Assembly: GCF_963675165.1 (NCBI RefSeq)
Contig: NC_087389.1
Coordinates: 3,656,830 to 3,720,829 of the forward strand
DNA: 64,000 nt
Reading direction: 5' to 3'
Source of the DNA: Halichondria panicea
Lineage: Eukaryota; Porifera; Demospongiae; Suberitida; Halichondriidae
The notes under the pieces are model-generated. The model searched no databases and was not told the origin of the DNA. It worked only from the letters and a program-made list of their open reading frames with translations. Below, piece by piece: positions 39,871-51,601 of the stretch. Position numbers and translations under genes: made by a program. Within the stretch, counting starts at the first letter, position 1. The number at the start of each line of letters is the position of its first letter.

Positions 39871-42132
39871 ATGTCTAGGCCTACAGAAAACACCAAGAAG
39901 GTTATTGTGATAGGCGATGGCTGCGTTGGAAAGACTTGTCTTGTTGCTAAACTAACAGAAGGAAAGTTTATCAACAACTACCATGTGACAATTGGAGGTC
40001 AGTGCAGTACAGCTAGCTTTAATAGCTGTATGATGTTGACCCACTAAATGAGTGGCTCTCTTTAGTGCACTGATACATTACAGTAGTATGGCACAGCTTT
40101 GTGGGTCTGTTCACAGTCTAGTTGAGTATAGTCGTTGGCGAATTATCTATTTACCACTGTGTATTAATTAAGATATTAAAGTGACAACGTTAATGGGAAT
40201 TTCATTAGAGAATAGGATAGGAGAAAGCCTATTAATTGCACAACGGCCAAAATTAGTGACGTTCTCCCTATTAAAGAGTTAGCATGTACCTTGCATTATG
40301 TACGTATAGTAATATCGAATAACAATGTGTATCCATAGTAGCTCCTTGCATGTCACTGTCTTTCCATTGTTACTGTATGGGCTATGACTATGGCAGTAGT
40401 TCACATGACATTCACCTAAATGTGTATTAAGTGGTTATCCATTAAATGAGTTTCACAGACCTGGAATCCTTCTCTTACTTGCTCTAGTAAAAGGAAGTGA
40501 AGGAACCAAGCACTTACATGATGTATGCATTAATGAACGCTTTTGTACATGTACATATCTCAGTGATACTCGGGTAAATAGCTCACCTCATAAGTTCCCT
40601 CCCTGCAGTTGAGTATGGAGTCAAGTCGTTTGTGCGAGGTGAAAAAGAGATAAGACTTCGAGTATGTAATGCTGTAAATCGTATAAATTAGTTATGTACA
40701 TCACTCGTACTATAAATTACCGACTTGTTATTTTCTTTACCTACAGCTATGGGACATTGCAGGTAGGTAGATCTACTTAAAAGTATACTTAACTGTACAG
40801 AAATAGAATAAACCTACATGTACTTGGTTTTAAAAGTCGTCTCGTATAATAAGCCACCACCCACCATATTTATTGTATTTGCAATACACTCTCCACCTGT
40901 TCTCTCTCACACTTCTCCCTCTAGGGCAGGACCCATTTCGAGCCCTGATGCCACAGTATGCCAGAGGATCTGAGGCAGCTATTGTGATGTGTGACGCGAC
41001 CCGCAGTGAGACAATGGAACAGGGAGCTACACTATGGAAGAAGTCTGTAGACGAATCAGTGTGTCTCTCCAATGGCCAACGCATTCCCTGCGTGCTCTTG
41101 GTCAACAAGGTGAGTGGTACAGCCAGGGTACCTTCGCATTGGCTTTGGATTTTCTATCAATCTATGTACGTGTTAGCGAGCTATTATAACCAACGGCATA
41201 TTAAAGTGTCGGGCATGCAGCATTAGCCATTATAAGCTTTCTAGTGTATATAATAATAGTCCCTTAAAGAGACTAGACTATTGCGTTTCATTTTATCAAT
41301 TTCTCACCATCTGAATATGAAAACCCTTTATCAAACACTTTCAATGTCATTGTTTTGCATACATCATTTGTTTTTCTGGCACCATATGAAATGAGGTGAT
41401 TGTTTGTTATTGCTTTAGTGTGATAGTATACTGATGGCATTATTTTGTTTCTGTCAGTGCGATCGCCCCAAGAACCAGCATCAGATAAGCCAAGATAGAG
41501 CATTTGAGTTTGCCCGGGACAATGGTTTTATCAAATACTTTGAGACTAGTGTGAAGGATGGGACGAACATCACTGAGGCTTTGGAGTAAGTGGTCATCTT
41601 TCAGCTTTACCAGATGGCATGGTAAAGGGTCATTCAGGTCATTCATACCCATTAAGAACCTGTAATTATGTGGTGTGTGTGTTTATATGACTTTTGAAAT
41701 AGGGTTAATCTCATCTTCCTAGTACATGTATATATACCTATTACAAGAATCAGCCTAGGTGTATGTGCTTCTAATTTATAGTTCTTTGTCTTAGCTGCAA
41801 CACTCAAACTGAGAGTTTATACCCATGTAATGTATAGCTATGCCTAAACTTTATTTTTCCAAAAATACTTGGGACAGTTCTTATAATGTGGTTTTTGTTT
41901 TGTTGTACATACAGGCCAGGTTTGTACTCAGTAATGCTGACTTAATTGTACGTGTCTCTCATATAGGTACTTGCTGGATGTGGTGCTGGCTTATGAAGAA
42001 GATGGTCAAATGTTAACCTCAGCTTATCAAGATGGAATCAGACTTTCGGCTACGTACAGCCGTGCTAAGAAACAGAACAGTGGTTGTTGTGGACAAGTAG
42101 CTGATGACTCTGATCCTAGATATAAAAAATGA
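39871..42132 (+). CDS. Rab32/38-like small GTPase (gene B), with 16-nt exon and internal CC
   Basis: Exons 39871-39997, 40609-40661, 40747-40762, 40925-41109, 41458-41585, 41967-42132; 224 residues. The motifs are P-loop GDGCVGKT (15-22), switch I NNYHVTIG, LWDIAGQDPFRALMPQYARG, LLVNKCD and ETSVKDG. VCLSNGQRIPCVLLVNKCD matches the corresponding part of Rab32. The third exon is only 16 nt (LWDIA plus one base). It is required to complete the DxxGQ motif and is flanked by perfect AG and GT sites. The C-terminus is NSGCCGQVADDSDPRYKK: the cysteine pair is 13 residues from the end instead of terminal, so standard double geranylgeranylation is doubtful. The 3' end converges on the SRCR receptor gene, with 172 bp between stop codons. 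Confidence 0.92.
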
Positions 42133-42304
42133 AGTGTTTTTTGTATATGTACATATACAGGTATGCTATTTTAACCATGTGATTTGTGCACTGCAAATCA
42201 TGACCATTATTATACAACGTAAAGGGAATGTCATTGTGACATTGAACAATGCTTCTGCAATATAGACAATAATAGCATGACTGTGCATGTATGTTGATAC
42301 AGAT

Positions 42305-45300
42305 TTATCTCTCTAGTTCAGAGTACTCCTCTGCAGAAGTGCTAGATTTGTTCCTCCTTGGTCTTGACTCGACAGGACCCTCGGGTCCATTCCTCTCTTC
42401 GTCCAGCATTCCATACTCCCTTTGGCCAGGTTCTCTATTTCCTGTGCTTAAACTGCTTTCCTCCACTACTTCATAGAGTGGGTTGTCCAATAATTCAGGT
42501 GATGCAGCACTCGACCGTGAGCCTTTGAATTCGTTGGGATCAGCATAGGGATTTTTATCAGATATCCCATCTCCATCCTCACAGCAGTTAACTTTACCAT
42601 AAGAATTGTTGACAACAAAACGTCCTGACAAATCCAGTTCTGCTAGGGAGCCTGCAGGAGGAACATTCTCGTATCCATCATCACCATACATTGAGTTTCG
42701 AAATTCTCTCACAAAGTTCCCATTATCCATGGGTACCATCCTGTAGATATAAAACACATCACATGTTACTATTATAGTACACTTAGCTGAACTGATTAAT
42801 TTCTTGCTTTAAATCCCTTATGCTACATGCAGCCATACAGTCATTGGTATAGTCATGGGGGCTTACTGATCATTCATAATGTATTCTCCTGATTTTATTT
42901 TGGCTCTCATGAGTATGCAAGTAGCAATCCATCCGATAATCACAGCTATGAGGACCACAAGCAGAACACCAACAAAAGCACCAAGTATAATATTATCGTT
43001 GAAACAGGTTACAGCAGCCCCAGTCATGCCCAGATTGTCCGTCCGTGGTACTGTTCCTTGTGTCTCTGTAGTTTGATCAGGTGGACTAGTAGTCACACAG
43101 ACCTCCCGGGTGGAACCAAGGTCACAGCGATCAACACATCTCTCACAGGCCACACCAGCATCATCAGTGTGGTCGTAGTTGGCATGCAGTGACACGTGCA
43201 GTGACACAGTACACTCAGAAAGCTGTATTTCATTACCCACACAGTCAATGTTAAGAACGTTACCAAAACCTGCTCTAAAAACCCCACTTGCAAGTGGTAC
43301 TGCACCTGCATAGACAGTAATTAATGTGAGAACTATGACGATTATTAAATGGATCATTAAACTACACCATTAGTAATATCAAAGATACGATCACGGCACA
43401 GTAACATTTATTATACCCGAGTCTGAGAATCCCAGCTGTCTACATGCCACAGTCGCTACCTCAGGTGTGATACTGGCATCATACAGTGTGGTCCAGGACT
43501 GATTGTAGCATAAATCTACTCGGCCAGTATTGTACGAGTCACTGTCAGCCAATCGAATAGTGTTCTCAATGCAACTTGAATCTATACATGATGCATATGC
43601 AGTGATATTAATTCGGCACTCATTATTGCTTTATAAGACAGTGGAATCTATAATAGGCATTCTCAAATTACAGCCACATGCATGCAGAAGGATATTCATG
43701 ATGATATGCATGCACCTTAAGTATAATAGCAGTGCATGCATGCAATAACATGTTTGTATAGCGCAACAAAACTATACTTACTAACTTATCACCAAGTATT
43801 TTATTATGACCATTTCTATCCAGGTAGTTAGCTAAGGGACTTCAGGCTTCTTTGCTGGCTCTATTGTGAGCCTACTCTGCATGGTCCCATGCCTATAGTA
43901 CCTGACATACGCTCCCAAGCTTCCCAAGCCGATTTTAGAACGGAATATGAAAAATACGACCGGTATTGTGATTGTATCTGGGTGTGGTTAGAAACTGGAA
44001 ACACAACCAAAGATTTTGCATGCAGTTCTAGTGAGGGGGAGGAAGAAGCTAAGATATTGTCAACGATATGCGACAGTGCAGTGTATTGGGTTGATAGATT
44101 ATACTCGAGATATTACCTATTATCAAGGGCGTATAAAAGAAGAGAGGGCATGCAACTCCTATACGAGCAGAGTTCAAACGTGGGCGGTTGAATGTGCATG
44201 ACTGTGCATGAAATGAAATTTCTATTTTTAGCACTTCATGCAAATGCACACATTCCTCCGCCCACGTTTGAACTCTGCTAGCTATGTGTACTGATAGTGG
44301 AGTTGCATGCCCTCTCTTCTTTTATACGCCCTTGCTATTATGCTATTCTTTTATGCTCAAGCAAACAGCCTACAAATTGTCTATTATTCTTTTCAAATCG
44401 CCTATTATTCCCACATTATTCCTCCAAAGCACAACATAGGCCCCATGTCGTGGCACAAGTGACATCAAACTATAAATAATTGCCACGTGACTCTATCTAT
44501 TAACACTATAATATAGAATTTCAAGAAGATATTTAACCACCAGTAATTCCAATTGTTTATACTATGACTCGTACTGACCTGTATTTCTGTGAAACATGCC
44601 TATTATTCTCATAAATGTGCCTATTATGCTAGCCTCGATTCCAGGCTGAGTTGTTTCTAGCTAGGCCGCCATTTTTCAACTTCGTTCTATTAAAAAAATC
44701 GGCCTGGGACTGAGGCTACTATTATGCCAGCATAATTCTCACCCAAAAAATGTACTTATTATGCTCAAAATTATGCTAGCATAATCTACCAACCCATAGC
44801 AGTGTACATGTACTAAAGCGTTATGTATTGTTCTTAAACATCTTTGCATTTGTTTCCAGTTCCTAACCACGACAAGATACAATCAATACCAGGCCATATT
44901 TTTCAACATCCGTTCTTTAAGAAAAATTGGCCTGGGAACAAAGCTATTCAGTCTTGATACACTCAATGAAATATATGAATTATAAGATCGTGAGTATCAA
45001 AAGCCGGCAATGCAATGCTACCGTGTAATTACAGTGCCATCATAATTTAAGCGCCACGTCAGCATCAGCATAATTTTTTAGGTCCTAAAAGAAGCGCCAA
45101 CCAATTATTTTTTCTGGGGCTTATAAAAAGGCTTCTTTGACAATCATCCTGCATCTTTGACTCTGAACAGTTGTCTAACCCACATAGCTATACAGTCAAT
45201 GAATGTTGTTCACGAGTCACTCAGCTCTCAACTGTGCAGTTAGCAAGTGAAACCATGCCCATTTTCTCTACAAATTCTATACTAGCTGTAGAACATAAGC

Positions 45301-45982
45301 GCCAACATAATTTAGGCGCCAGCTGGGCTGAACGCAATTTTAAAAGATATGAGTCACTCAGAAGTAGTCTGGCCCTATTATTACATCAATTACGTATTGT
45401 CGAACATGCATGATTATTATACTGCCATGAGTGTAATCGAGCTCATCATACTTGTAGCGCTATATATATATAATTGTAGTCTATCAGCTGCTGGATGCAA
45501 ATAAACTCACTGCAAATAATTCCTGTATCCTCAAAATGCGAGCAATCATGAACACCAATAGAATTGTGTGAGCAGTCAATTATCCCTCCCTCATCACCAC
45601 TGCACTGCACACCATCAAGATGAATAGGAAGTCCTACTGCCGGACCAAAGAGATTTTGTGTAGCTACTCCTGTCGTTACAGACACTGCATGGGATACTTT
45701 ATTACATAAGCATAGATCATGGCAGAAAAACTCACCAGGCAAGAGTCCCAGTTGTCTACACACTACAGTGGCAAAGTTTTCGATAGCCTCTCGTGAGACT
45801 ATCTCATCATCACAGACAGTGCCCCACTCATTTTTCCAGCACACTTCAATGCGTCCTTCAAAGCTGCTCTGTCCACCAATTGCAACCAGCCTGATGTCTC
45901 CATTACCACAAAGAAGTTGGCCAGCTGACACAGCAGCTAGTGCCAATAAAAGAATTGGCAGCCTAATCATGAGCTGGTACAT
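42305..45982 (-). CDS. Two-SRCR-domain type I membrane receptor with tyrosine-motif tail
   Basis: Minus-strand exons 45736-45982, 45511-45669, 43417-43581, 42867-43305, 42305-42740; 481 residues. A signal peptide ([20 protein letters not shown]) is followed by SRCR 1 ([47 protein letters not shown]) and SRCR 2 ([42 protein letters not shown]). After a Cys- and Thr-rich stalk come a membrane span at about 296-322 and a 159-residue tail with [20 protein letters not shown] and EEYSEL. These resemble SH2, NPxY/PTB and YxxL signalling or sorting motifs. SRCR receptors bind microbial or cell-surface ligands. The 66-bp intron 45670-45735 is in frame and stop-free, so retention would add 22 residues; splicing is preferred because it restores the SRCR consensus. 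Confidence 0.88.
44125..44334. mobile_element. Fold-back element with ~75-100-bp arms in SRCR-receptor intron
   Basis: The left arm begins aagggcgtataaaagaagag and contains gagttcaaacgtgggcgg. The right arm carries the exact complements (ccgcccacgtttgaactc, ctcttcttttatacgccctt). The right arm has about 20 extra bases in the middle. It lies in the 43582-45510 intron. Its palindromic form would give a long RNA hairpin in the pre-mRNA. Confidence 0.85.
44633..44945. repeat. Two copies of a cctcgattccaggc fold-back motif
   Basis: 44633-44718 (cctcgattccaggc ... gcctgggactgagg) and about 44887-44945 (ataccaggcc ... ggcctgggaac) each form short inverted repeats around a ttttcaac core. They are related to 8473-8516. 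Confidence 0.6.
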
Positions 45983-46255
45983 GTAAATTGTTGTAGCTAT
46001 AGATCTAGCTAGCTATTACAATTAACAACACTGTCACAGAAGTACATCTTAAAATAGTAATTAATTTTAATGCTGCAAATTGATTATAGCCTCCCACACA
46101 TTTAGCTTATGGGCTGGCCAGATATGAATCTCATTATTAGTCTAGGATGGCTAGTCATTTAATCACTGCAACAAAAATAAGCATCACCCATAGTTATACA
46201 ATACAATACAAGAACACATAATAATGCTATACGCATAGGGAATAGCGTTGTATTA

Positions 46256-49200
46256 CTAGTTTGTTGTCTTTGTGCTGCGGGAGCTATTTCGTAAGGATCC
46301 GTAATCGTTACTAGAAGTTGTTTGAGCTGATCGTAAGCCAGAGTCTGAAGATTCCCTCAGCTCACCAGTATGTTCATGCACATCACTGATCTCCACCAAC
46401 GTACTGGTGGGTCGGTAGGTGTTGCATGATTCTGCTCGTTTCAGAAGAGCTTCTTCTTCGTCAGATTCGTCGCTCACTTCCACTTGTTGTGACGTTGCTA
46501 CATTTCTGATTATGTCAAAGTTTACTTTCTTCTGATCAGGTATACTGTTAAGTAATTTGACTTTCAGCTTTTTCACACAAGGCTTTAAGAAGTACCATGC
46601 CAAAAACGATAGCATGTAGACTAAAGGTAGCAGCAGTAGAACATACTGGACTATAAGAAGGTACATGTAATTTTTGTTGTGTGGAGATAACGATACAGAC
46701 AAAAGGTAAAAGCTGATAATATTCAGGGCACCAAGATTTAAGAAGATGAGAGGGTCAATAATGTTGAACATCTTGTTGTCTTTGTTGTATGGTTGGCAGA
46801 CTAACAACAATGCAACCATTACTAAGCATACTATTTCTTGAAATAGATATTGTGTGAGCCACAGGGTCGTTATATTGTACGCTGTGTTTACAACGAGCCG
46901 AAACAGAAAGTACAATCCTGCAAATATACGCATATTGTTCTTGAAGCATCCTTGGAACGTATCCAACAAAATGTGCACTTTGTCAACTGGATACTTTCTC
47001 CATAAAAATCCTATTTTGCTTAGACCCTTCTCAAAAAGTTTGATGGGAAAATCAAGCAATAGTATGGGAGGAATTGCGACAAAAGTTCCGAATATTATGC
47101 AGGCAGGAATCAGGTAATATCTTTGGTAGTGTGGATCATAGAATGAGTAAGAACCATCATAGTACACCCGCAAGCCACCTTCAATTGTGGCAGCATCACC
47201 TGAATCTGAAACAAGACTCTGAGAGCCAACCAGCAGACTCGATATCTGACTGAATTTGTTGTAGGATAAAAGGAAAAATGCTGCAAATGCTGGCAGCAAG
47301 GCTTGACTTATGTTCATCCTCCTATGAGGTATAATGAAGTGTCGGATTTGTTGAGTACGGCAACATGGAATTCGAATACAACTCCATAGTTTATACAATA
47401 CCAGAATGAGTAAAATCATCACTAGTGGGAAGAATGCGACGATGTAATCCAAAGAGATAGCTTCAAGCGGGGATATATCTCCTACGCAAAGTGGGTGCAG
47501 AAATTGTTCAATAAACTCCAAATTGAAGATTCCGTAAATGTATTTATATATTTGTATAAATCCACCTCTACTTTTTCCCCCAGTTATCGCTGAATAAGGG
47601 ATTTGACCATCTGCACTCAAATCGAATGTACTTGAGATCACTTGGCTGAAGAGAATAAAAGAATTTGCAGCAGCACTGGTTAAACGGATATTAAATATGA
47701 TGATCAATGAAAAGAGCAGAGTTAGTGGTATGTACACAGCAGCAACATACTTGACTCTATTGAGGATAACATTTTCCCCAGTGCAATTGATACATTCGTA
47801 ATATTTTGTGTTTACTGTGACAGAGTAGTTGTCAATACAACGCCCACACAGAGTTCCGTTTCGATGGTACTTTCCACAGATCTGGTTTTCAAGCAGGTCT
47901 GACTTGTTTGGAAGCACCGTTTCATTAGAAAAGCAATACTGTGGCGGGCAAAGACCAACAAGGTAATCGCCAGTATGATTAACCTTGCCCATCCAAGTGT
48001 TATTTTTAAGGTGAGGGTTGTCACTAGTATCACAGTGTACAGCTCCAGAGTATGAGTTAGGCACACAGACACAGTTCAATCTTTGTCCATCAAATTTGAA
48101 ACCAGGTGGACAGTCCTCTAATTTGACCTTGACAACAATATGCCAGGCATGATCACGTACACCGTCCAGGAGTAGCTTAGAATCACTACTCACATTTCCA
48201 TTGATTGATGTTTCTTGCTTCCAAATGTACTGTGGTATTATTAAAGTAGTCCTATTGTAATAGCCATTCAGAGTAGCACGAAATACATTTTGATGTCCGA
48301 GATCATGTGCTAAATCGTCTGAAAGTTCAATCGGTATATTAAACTTGCGACCTGGGAATGCTCTAACAATATTGGAAGAATCATAAAACGACACTTTCCC
48401 AATATCTGAATGGATATGATTGGTACAGTTTGGTGAGTCGTAATTCCAGTAATCATTCCAACAAAACACTCTACTCAGATTTTGATTAACAAGGCTGCCG
48501 CCAGCCCAAGCACATGGGAAAATGGAGGTGGAAAAGATAGCATTTGTTCGGTTCCCACTCTGATCAAAATTATAGGAGAACAAAAATTTTGATTTCCACT
48601 TTTCAGGGCCTATAAGGTGGTTACTATGTCGAATAAAACAGTTGCCATACGAAATCAAGTTTTCTCTCTCAATATATCTGTTGTAGATCGCACCCCCATC
48701 CATAATTGCTAGATTGCTCAAAAATATTAGTTTTGTATCATCATTTACTCTTAAAAAAGCAAGGCCAAGCAGAGCAATTGCACCACCTTTTATTCCCCGG
48801 TTGCCCGAGAACCAGCCAAGACAACTAGAAAAATTGAGGGATGATCCAATAGCCGCCAGTGCTGAACCATTGTTATTCGTAAAATTAGCAAAATATAGAA
48901 ATACTACTGGGACTTGATTGACGTAGACAGCACCCAGCCCTGGTTGGTATGCACGGATCTCAATACGTTCATTACGTTGCAAATAGTTGACAAAATCGAT
49001 TGAATTGAATTTAAAGGTACAGTTTCGAAGTGCAACCTGTAGGATATCACCATCAAGTATCATTGCGAATCTGCTTATGTGCAGGGCAGCACCAAGACGG
49101 GCACAATTCTTCTCAAATGTAGTGCTGTTAATCAGAATTTTGGCTACCTGGTGTGCATCAACATTCTGAACAGTTGGTGAAATTGACATTCCTCCACCAT

Positions 49201-50376
49201 TAAAAGCAGAGTTGTTTGAAAAATTGCAGCCGTTAACTGTAATCCGGTTTGGAGGAAGTACATGTAGTGAGTGATTTCCATTACCAAACACATAGTGACC
49301 CAGACGCATTCCACCACCCGCTGTACCATTCTCGGCAGTGAAGGGACAACGATTAAGATGCATAAAACATTGTTCAATATTTACTTCATTGTTATAAGTG
49401 TCATCATGAAACTCTACAAACAAACCAGCACCCCAATTGGCAGAATTATTTGTAAAGTTGCAGTTTTTGATATTAAAAGCATTACTTCTGGCATTTCCTT
49501 TGAAAAATATAGATAATCCACCACCTCTACCAAGAGCAATGTGATTAGAACGATAGGGAACAAGGTATATAGCATTCGAATGTGTATTGGCCTGAGCAAT
49601 ATTGTTCTCAAATGTACAAGTGTCGAAAGTGTAGGTAGAGTTGTGATTTTGATCTGTGTAGGACAATCGATCATTATCTGAACAGTTGTTGCTACCAGGT
49701 ATACAGTACGTAAACTCGACATAAAATCCACCCCCTCCAGAAGAATTAAACACAGCATTGTTTGAAAACTTAGAATGTGAAATTACATTCATCCCAGTAG
49801 TGTCATACACAACAACACCAGTAGCATTAGGACTATTTCTTACGCTGACATAGTTCATTGTGAGATTTTTACAACGGTAGAAATACAAACTAGAAGTACC
49901 AACTTTTTGTGTGGTATTTCACTCAGGCTTGTACTGTTCTGCGAAGAAGAGCAATTTGAAACGCTAAGATTGGTAAAGTGAAGATTACTAACTCCATAGA
50001 AAGAAAGTCCACTGCCATTATAAACCTGACATTGAATAACTGATTCATTAATTCCTGTCCCAATGAATGAAATATCGTTGAGGGCCTGAAAAGTCTCCAC
50101 AGTTTCAAGCACGTGGGTTCCGTTGGAGAGCACATAGACAGTATGGTTAGATCGATAAGAAACATTGAACGCAAAACTGAGATTCTTACAGGGAGCAATT
50201 TGACTATCGGATGTTTTTAGACAGCTGATATCGTTTGAGCCATTGTTTGGATCAATGTAAATGCAATACGTATTTGCTTCATGACATTGCGGCACATACG
50301 GGAAATGGCTTGCTATAGGTGGTGTACAATTCAGAAGCAAATAGAAAAGTAGAAGAACACAGAGTGTCTTCGACAT
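46256..50376 (-). CDS. Large beta-helix / cysteine-rich / multi-membrane-span protein, frame broken once
   Basis: The gene is read in two frames: 50376-49903 (158 residues) and 49903-46256 (1,215 residues). The switch falls at a C-AAA-AAG run (A5 at 49904-49908), so one base is missing, or a -1 slip is needed, to join them. Residues 1-23 are a signal peptide (MSKTLCVLLLFYLLLNC). About 60-740 carry dozens of N-glycosylation sites and repeats of the type CNFTNNSANWGAGLFVEF, NCTFKFNS and GGGMSIS, which read as a right-handed parallel beta-helix (pectin-lyase/Pmp-like). About 760-870 is Cys-rich (CVCVPNSYSG, CGRCIDNYSV, YECINCTG). About 872-1262 holds eight or nine hydrophobic spans, and a 110-residue tail follows with an acidic dileucine (DEEEALL). 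The membrane part recalls TRP-like proteins of protists and basal animals, but this is an impression. There is no visible intron in 4.1 kb, unlike all its neighbours. Confidence 0.75.
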
Positions 50377-51185
50377 GCTGGATCCTCCTGCCAAATTTGG
50401 TAACAGAGACAATGATAAATGTAAACCACAATATGTACAATACACAATTGTCACACATGCACAATGACGACAATAATCACATGTACCTATATATAGCTAC
50501 ACATCAAATAACTACGGAAACGAGAAATTTTGAGCCACTTTGTTTTAACTTCACTAACATACAGAGCCTTCTGTTACCGTAGTATAGCAGAAATAATTAC
50601 ATAATTATATGCGAGCATAAAATTGCGTTTTGGTAAATTTTTATTTAATTTTATTTCAGTTGCTTGCCACATTTCCGCGTGATCGATCAAAGTAATAATG
50701 GATAGAGCCAATTAATGAAATGTTAGTATTGCCTATACAATACTGCGTCTACTCGTTCTTTAAACCTCCAACGTGACAAGTCTCTTGATATTCTAAGAGT
50801 ACACAGAAATTTTGAAAAAAGTCTCCAGACCTTTCCCCCCCTCCTTAGAAAAGGTATGGCTTCTAGACTAAGAAAGTACATGCAGTCCAGCGGTGCTATG
50901 TAGCTTACATTACATGACTGTATATACTAGCTATATAGCTGCCTGGCAAGAATCTAGTAAACACTCAATGGCACAGTATAGTCAAGGTGCATACTTTCAA
51001 TAAGTACGTAGGAGAGCATGTATTGCCTCAAAAAAAGGGAAAATACGAACTAGCTAGCGGTTTTCCATTATAGTTGGAATATACATGCCGTTACAAGTAG
51101 GGCCGTAGGGGGGGGGGGGGGGGGGGGTTCTAGATCTAGCCTTGTGCAGATAAGTCATGTGCAATGCAGTAAATTATTAGCACTA
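50377..51185. other. Upstream region of the beta-helix gene; G20 homopolymer at 51108-51127
   Basis: No gene is seen. It must contain the promoter of the minus-strand beta-helix gene. A run of 20 G (51108-51127) is the only remarkable feature; it could form stacked G structures or be an unreliable stretch of the assembly. Confidence 0.6.
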
Positions 51186-51591
51186 CAGTAGAACCTCGCT
51201 AATCCGGACCCCTTTAATCCGAAACCTCGCAAATCCGGACAAAATGGCAAACTGAAAAATAAGAGGGGCTGTCAGTAGAATAGAGTACTGCGCATGCGCA
51301 ATATAAATTGCTTAGCTGAATCAGCAATAATTTTATTGATAAACTGCTCAAGACAATTAATGGCCACTGCAAAGAAAACGAAGAGAGAGCTCACAAGACT
51401 CACTGTATTGGAGAGAAAGTGGATAAAGACTATTCTAGCTAGCAGCTTCCCTTCTGACCACAGTAATATCATAATACATGTACAAAAGTGTCTTCATTAA
51501 TGATATTGATAATCACATCTGTTAATCCAGAAATTTCATGTATTCAGATGGGGTCTGGTCCCGCTCTATTCGAATTAGCGAGGTTCTACTG
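51186..51591. mobile_element. Pogo/Tigger-like element remnant with possible transposase N-terminus
   Basis: The ends cagtagaacctcgct and agcgaggttctactg are inverted, with TA on both sides (51184-51185, 51592-51593). A short plus-strand frame from 51360 encodes MATAKKTKRELTRLTVLERK, which has the flavour of the CENP-B-type helix-turn-helix at the start of pogo/Tigger transposases, but it soon ends. It is therefore a deleted, inactive copy of 406 bp. Confidence 0.75.
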
Positions 51592-51601
51592 TATTGAATT
51601 A

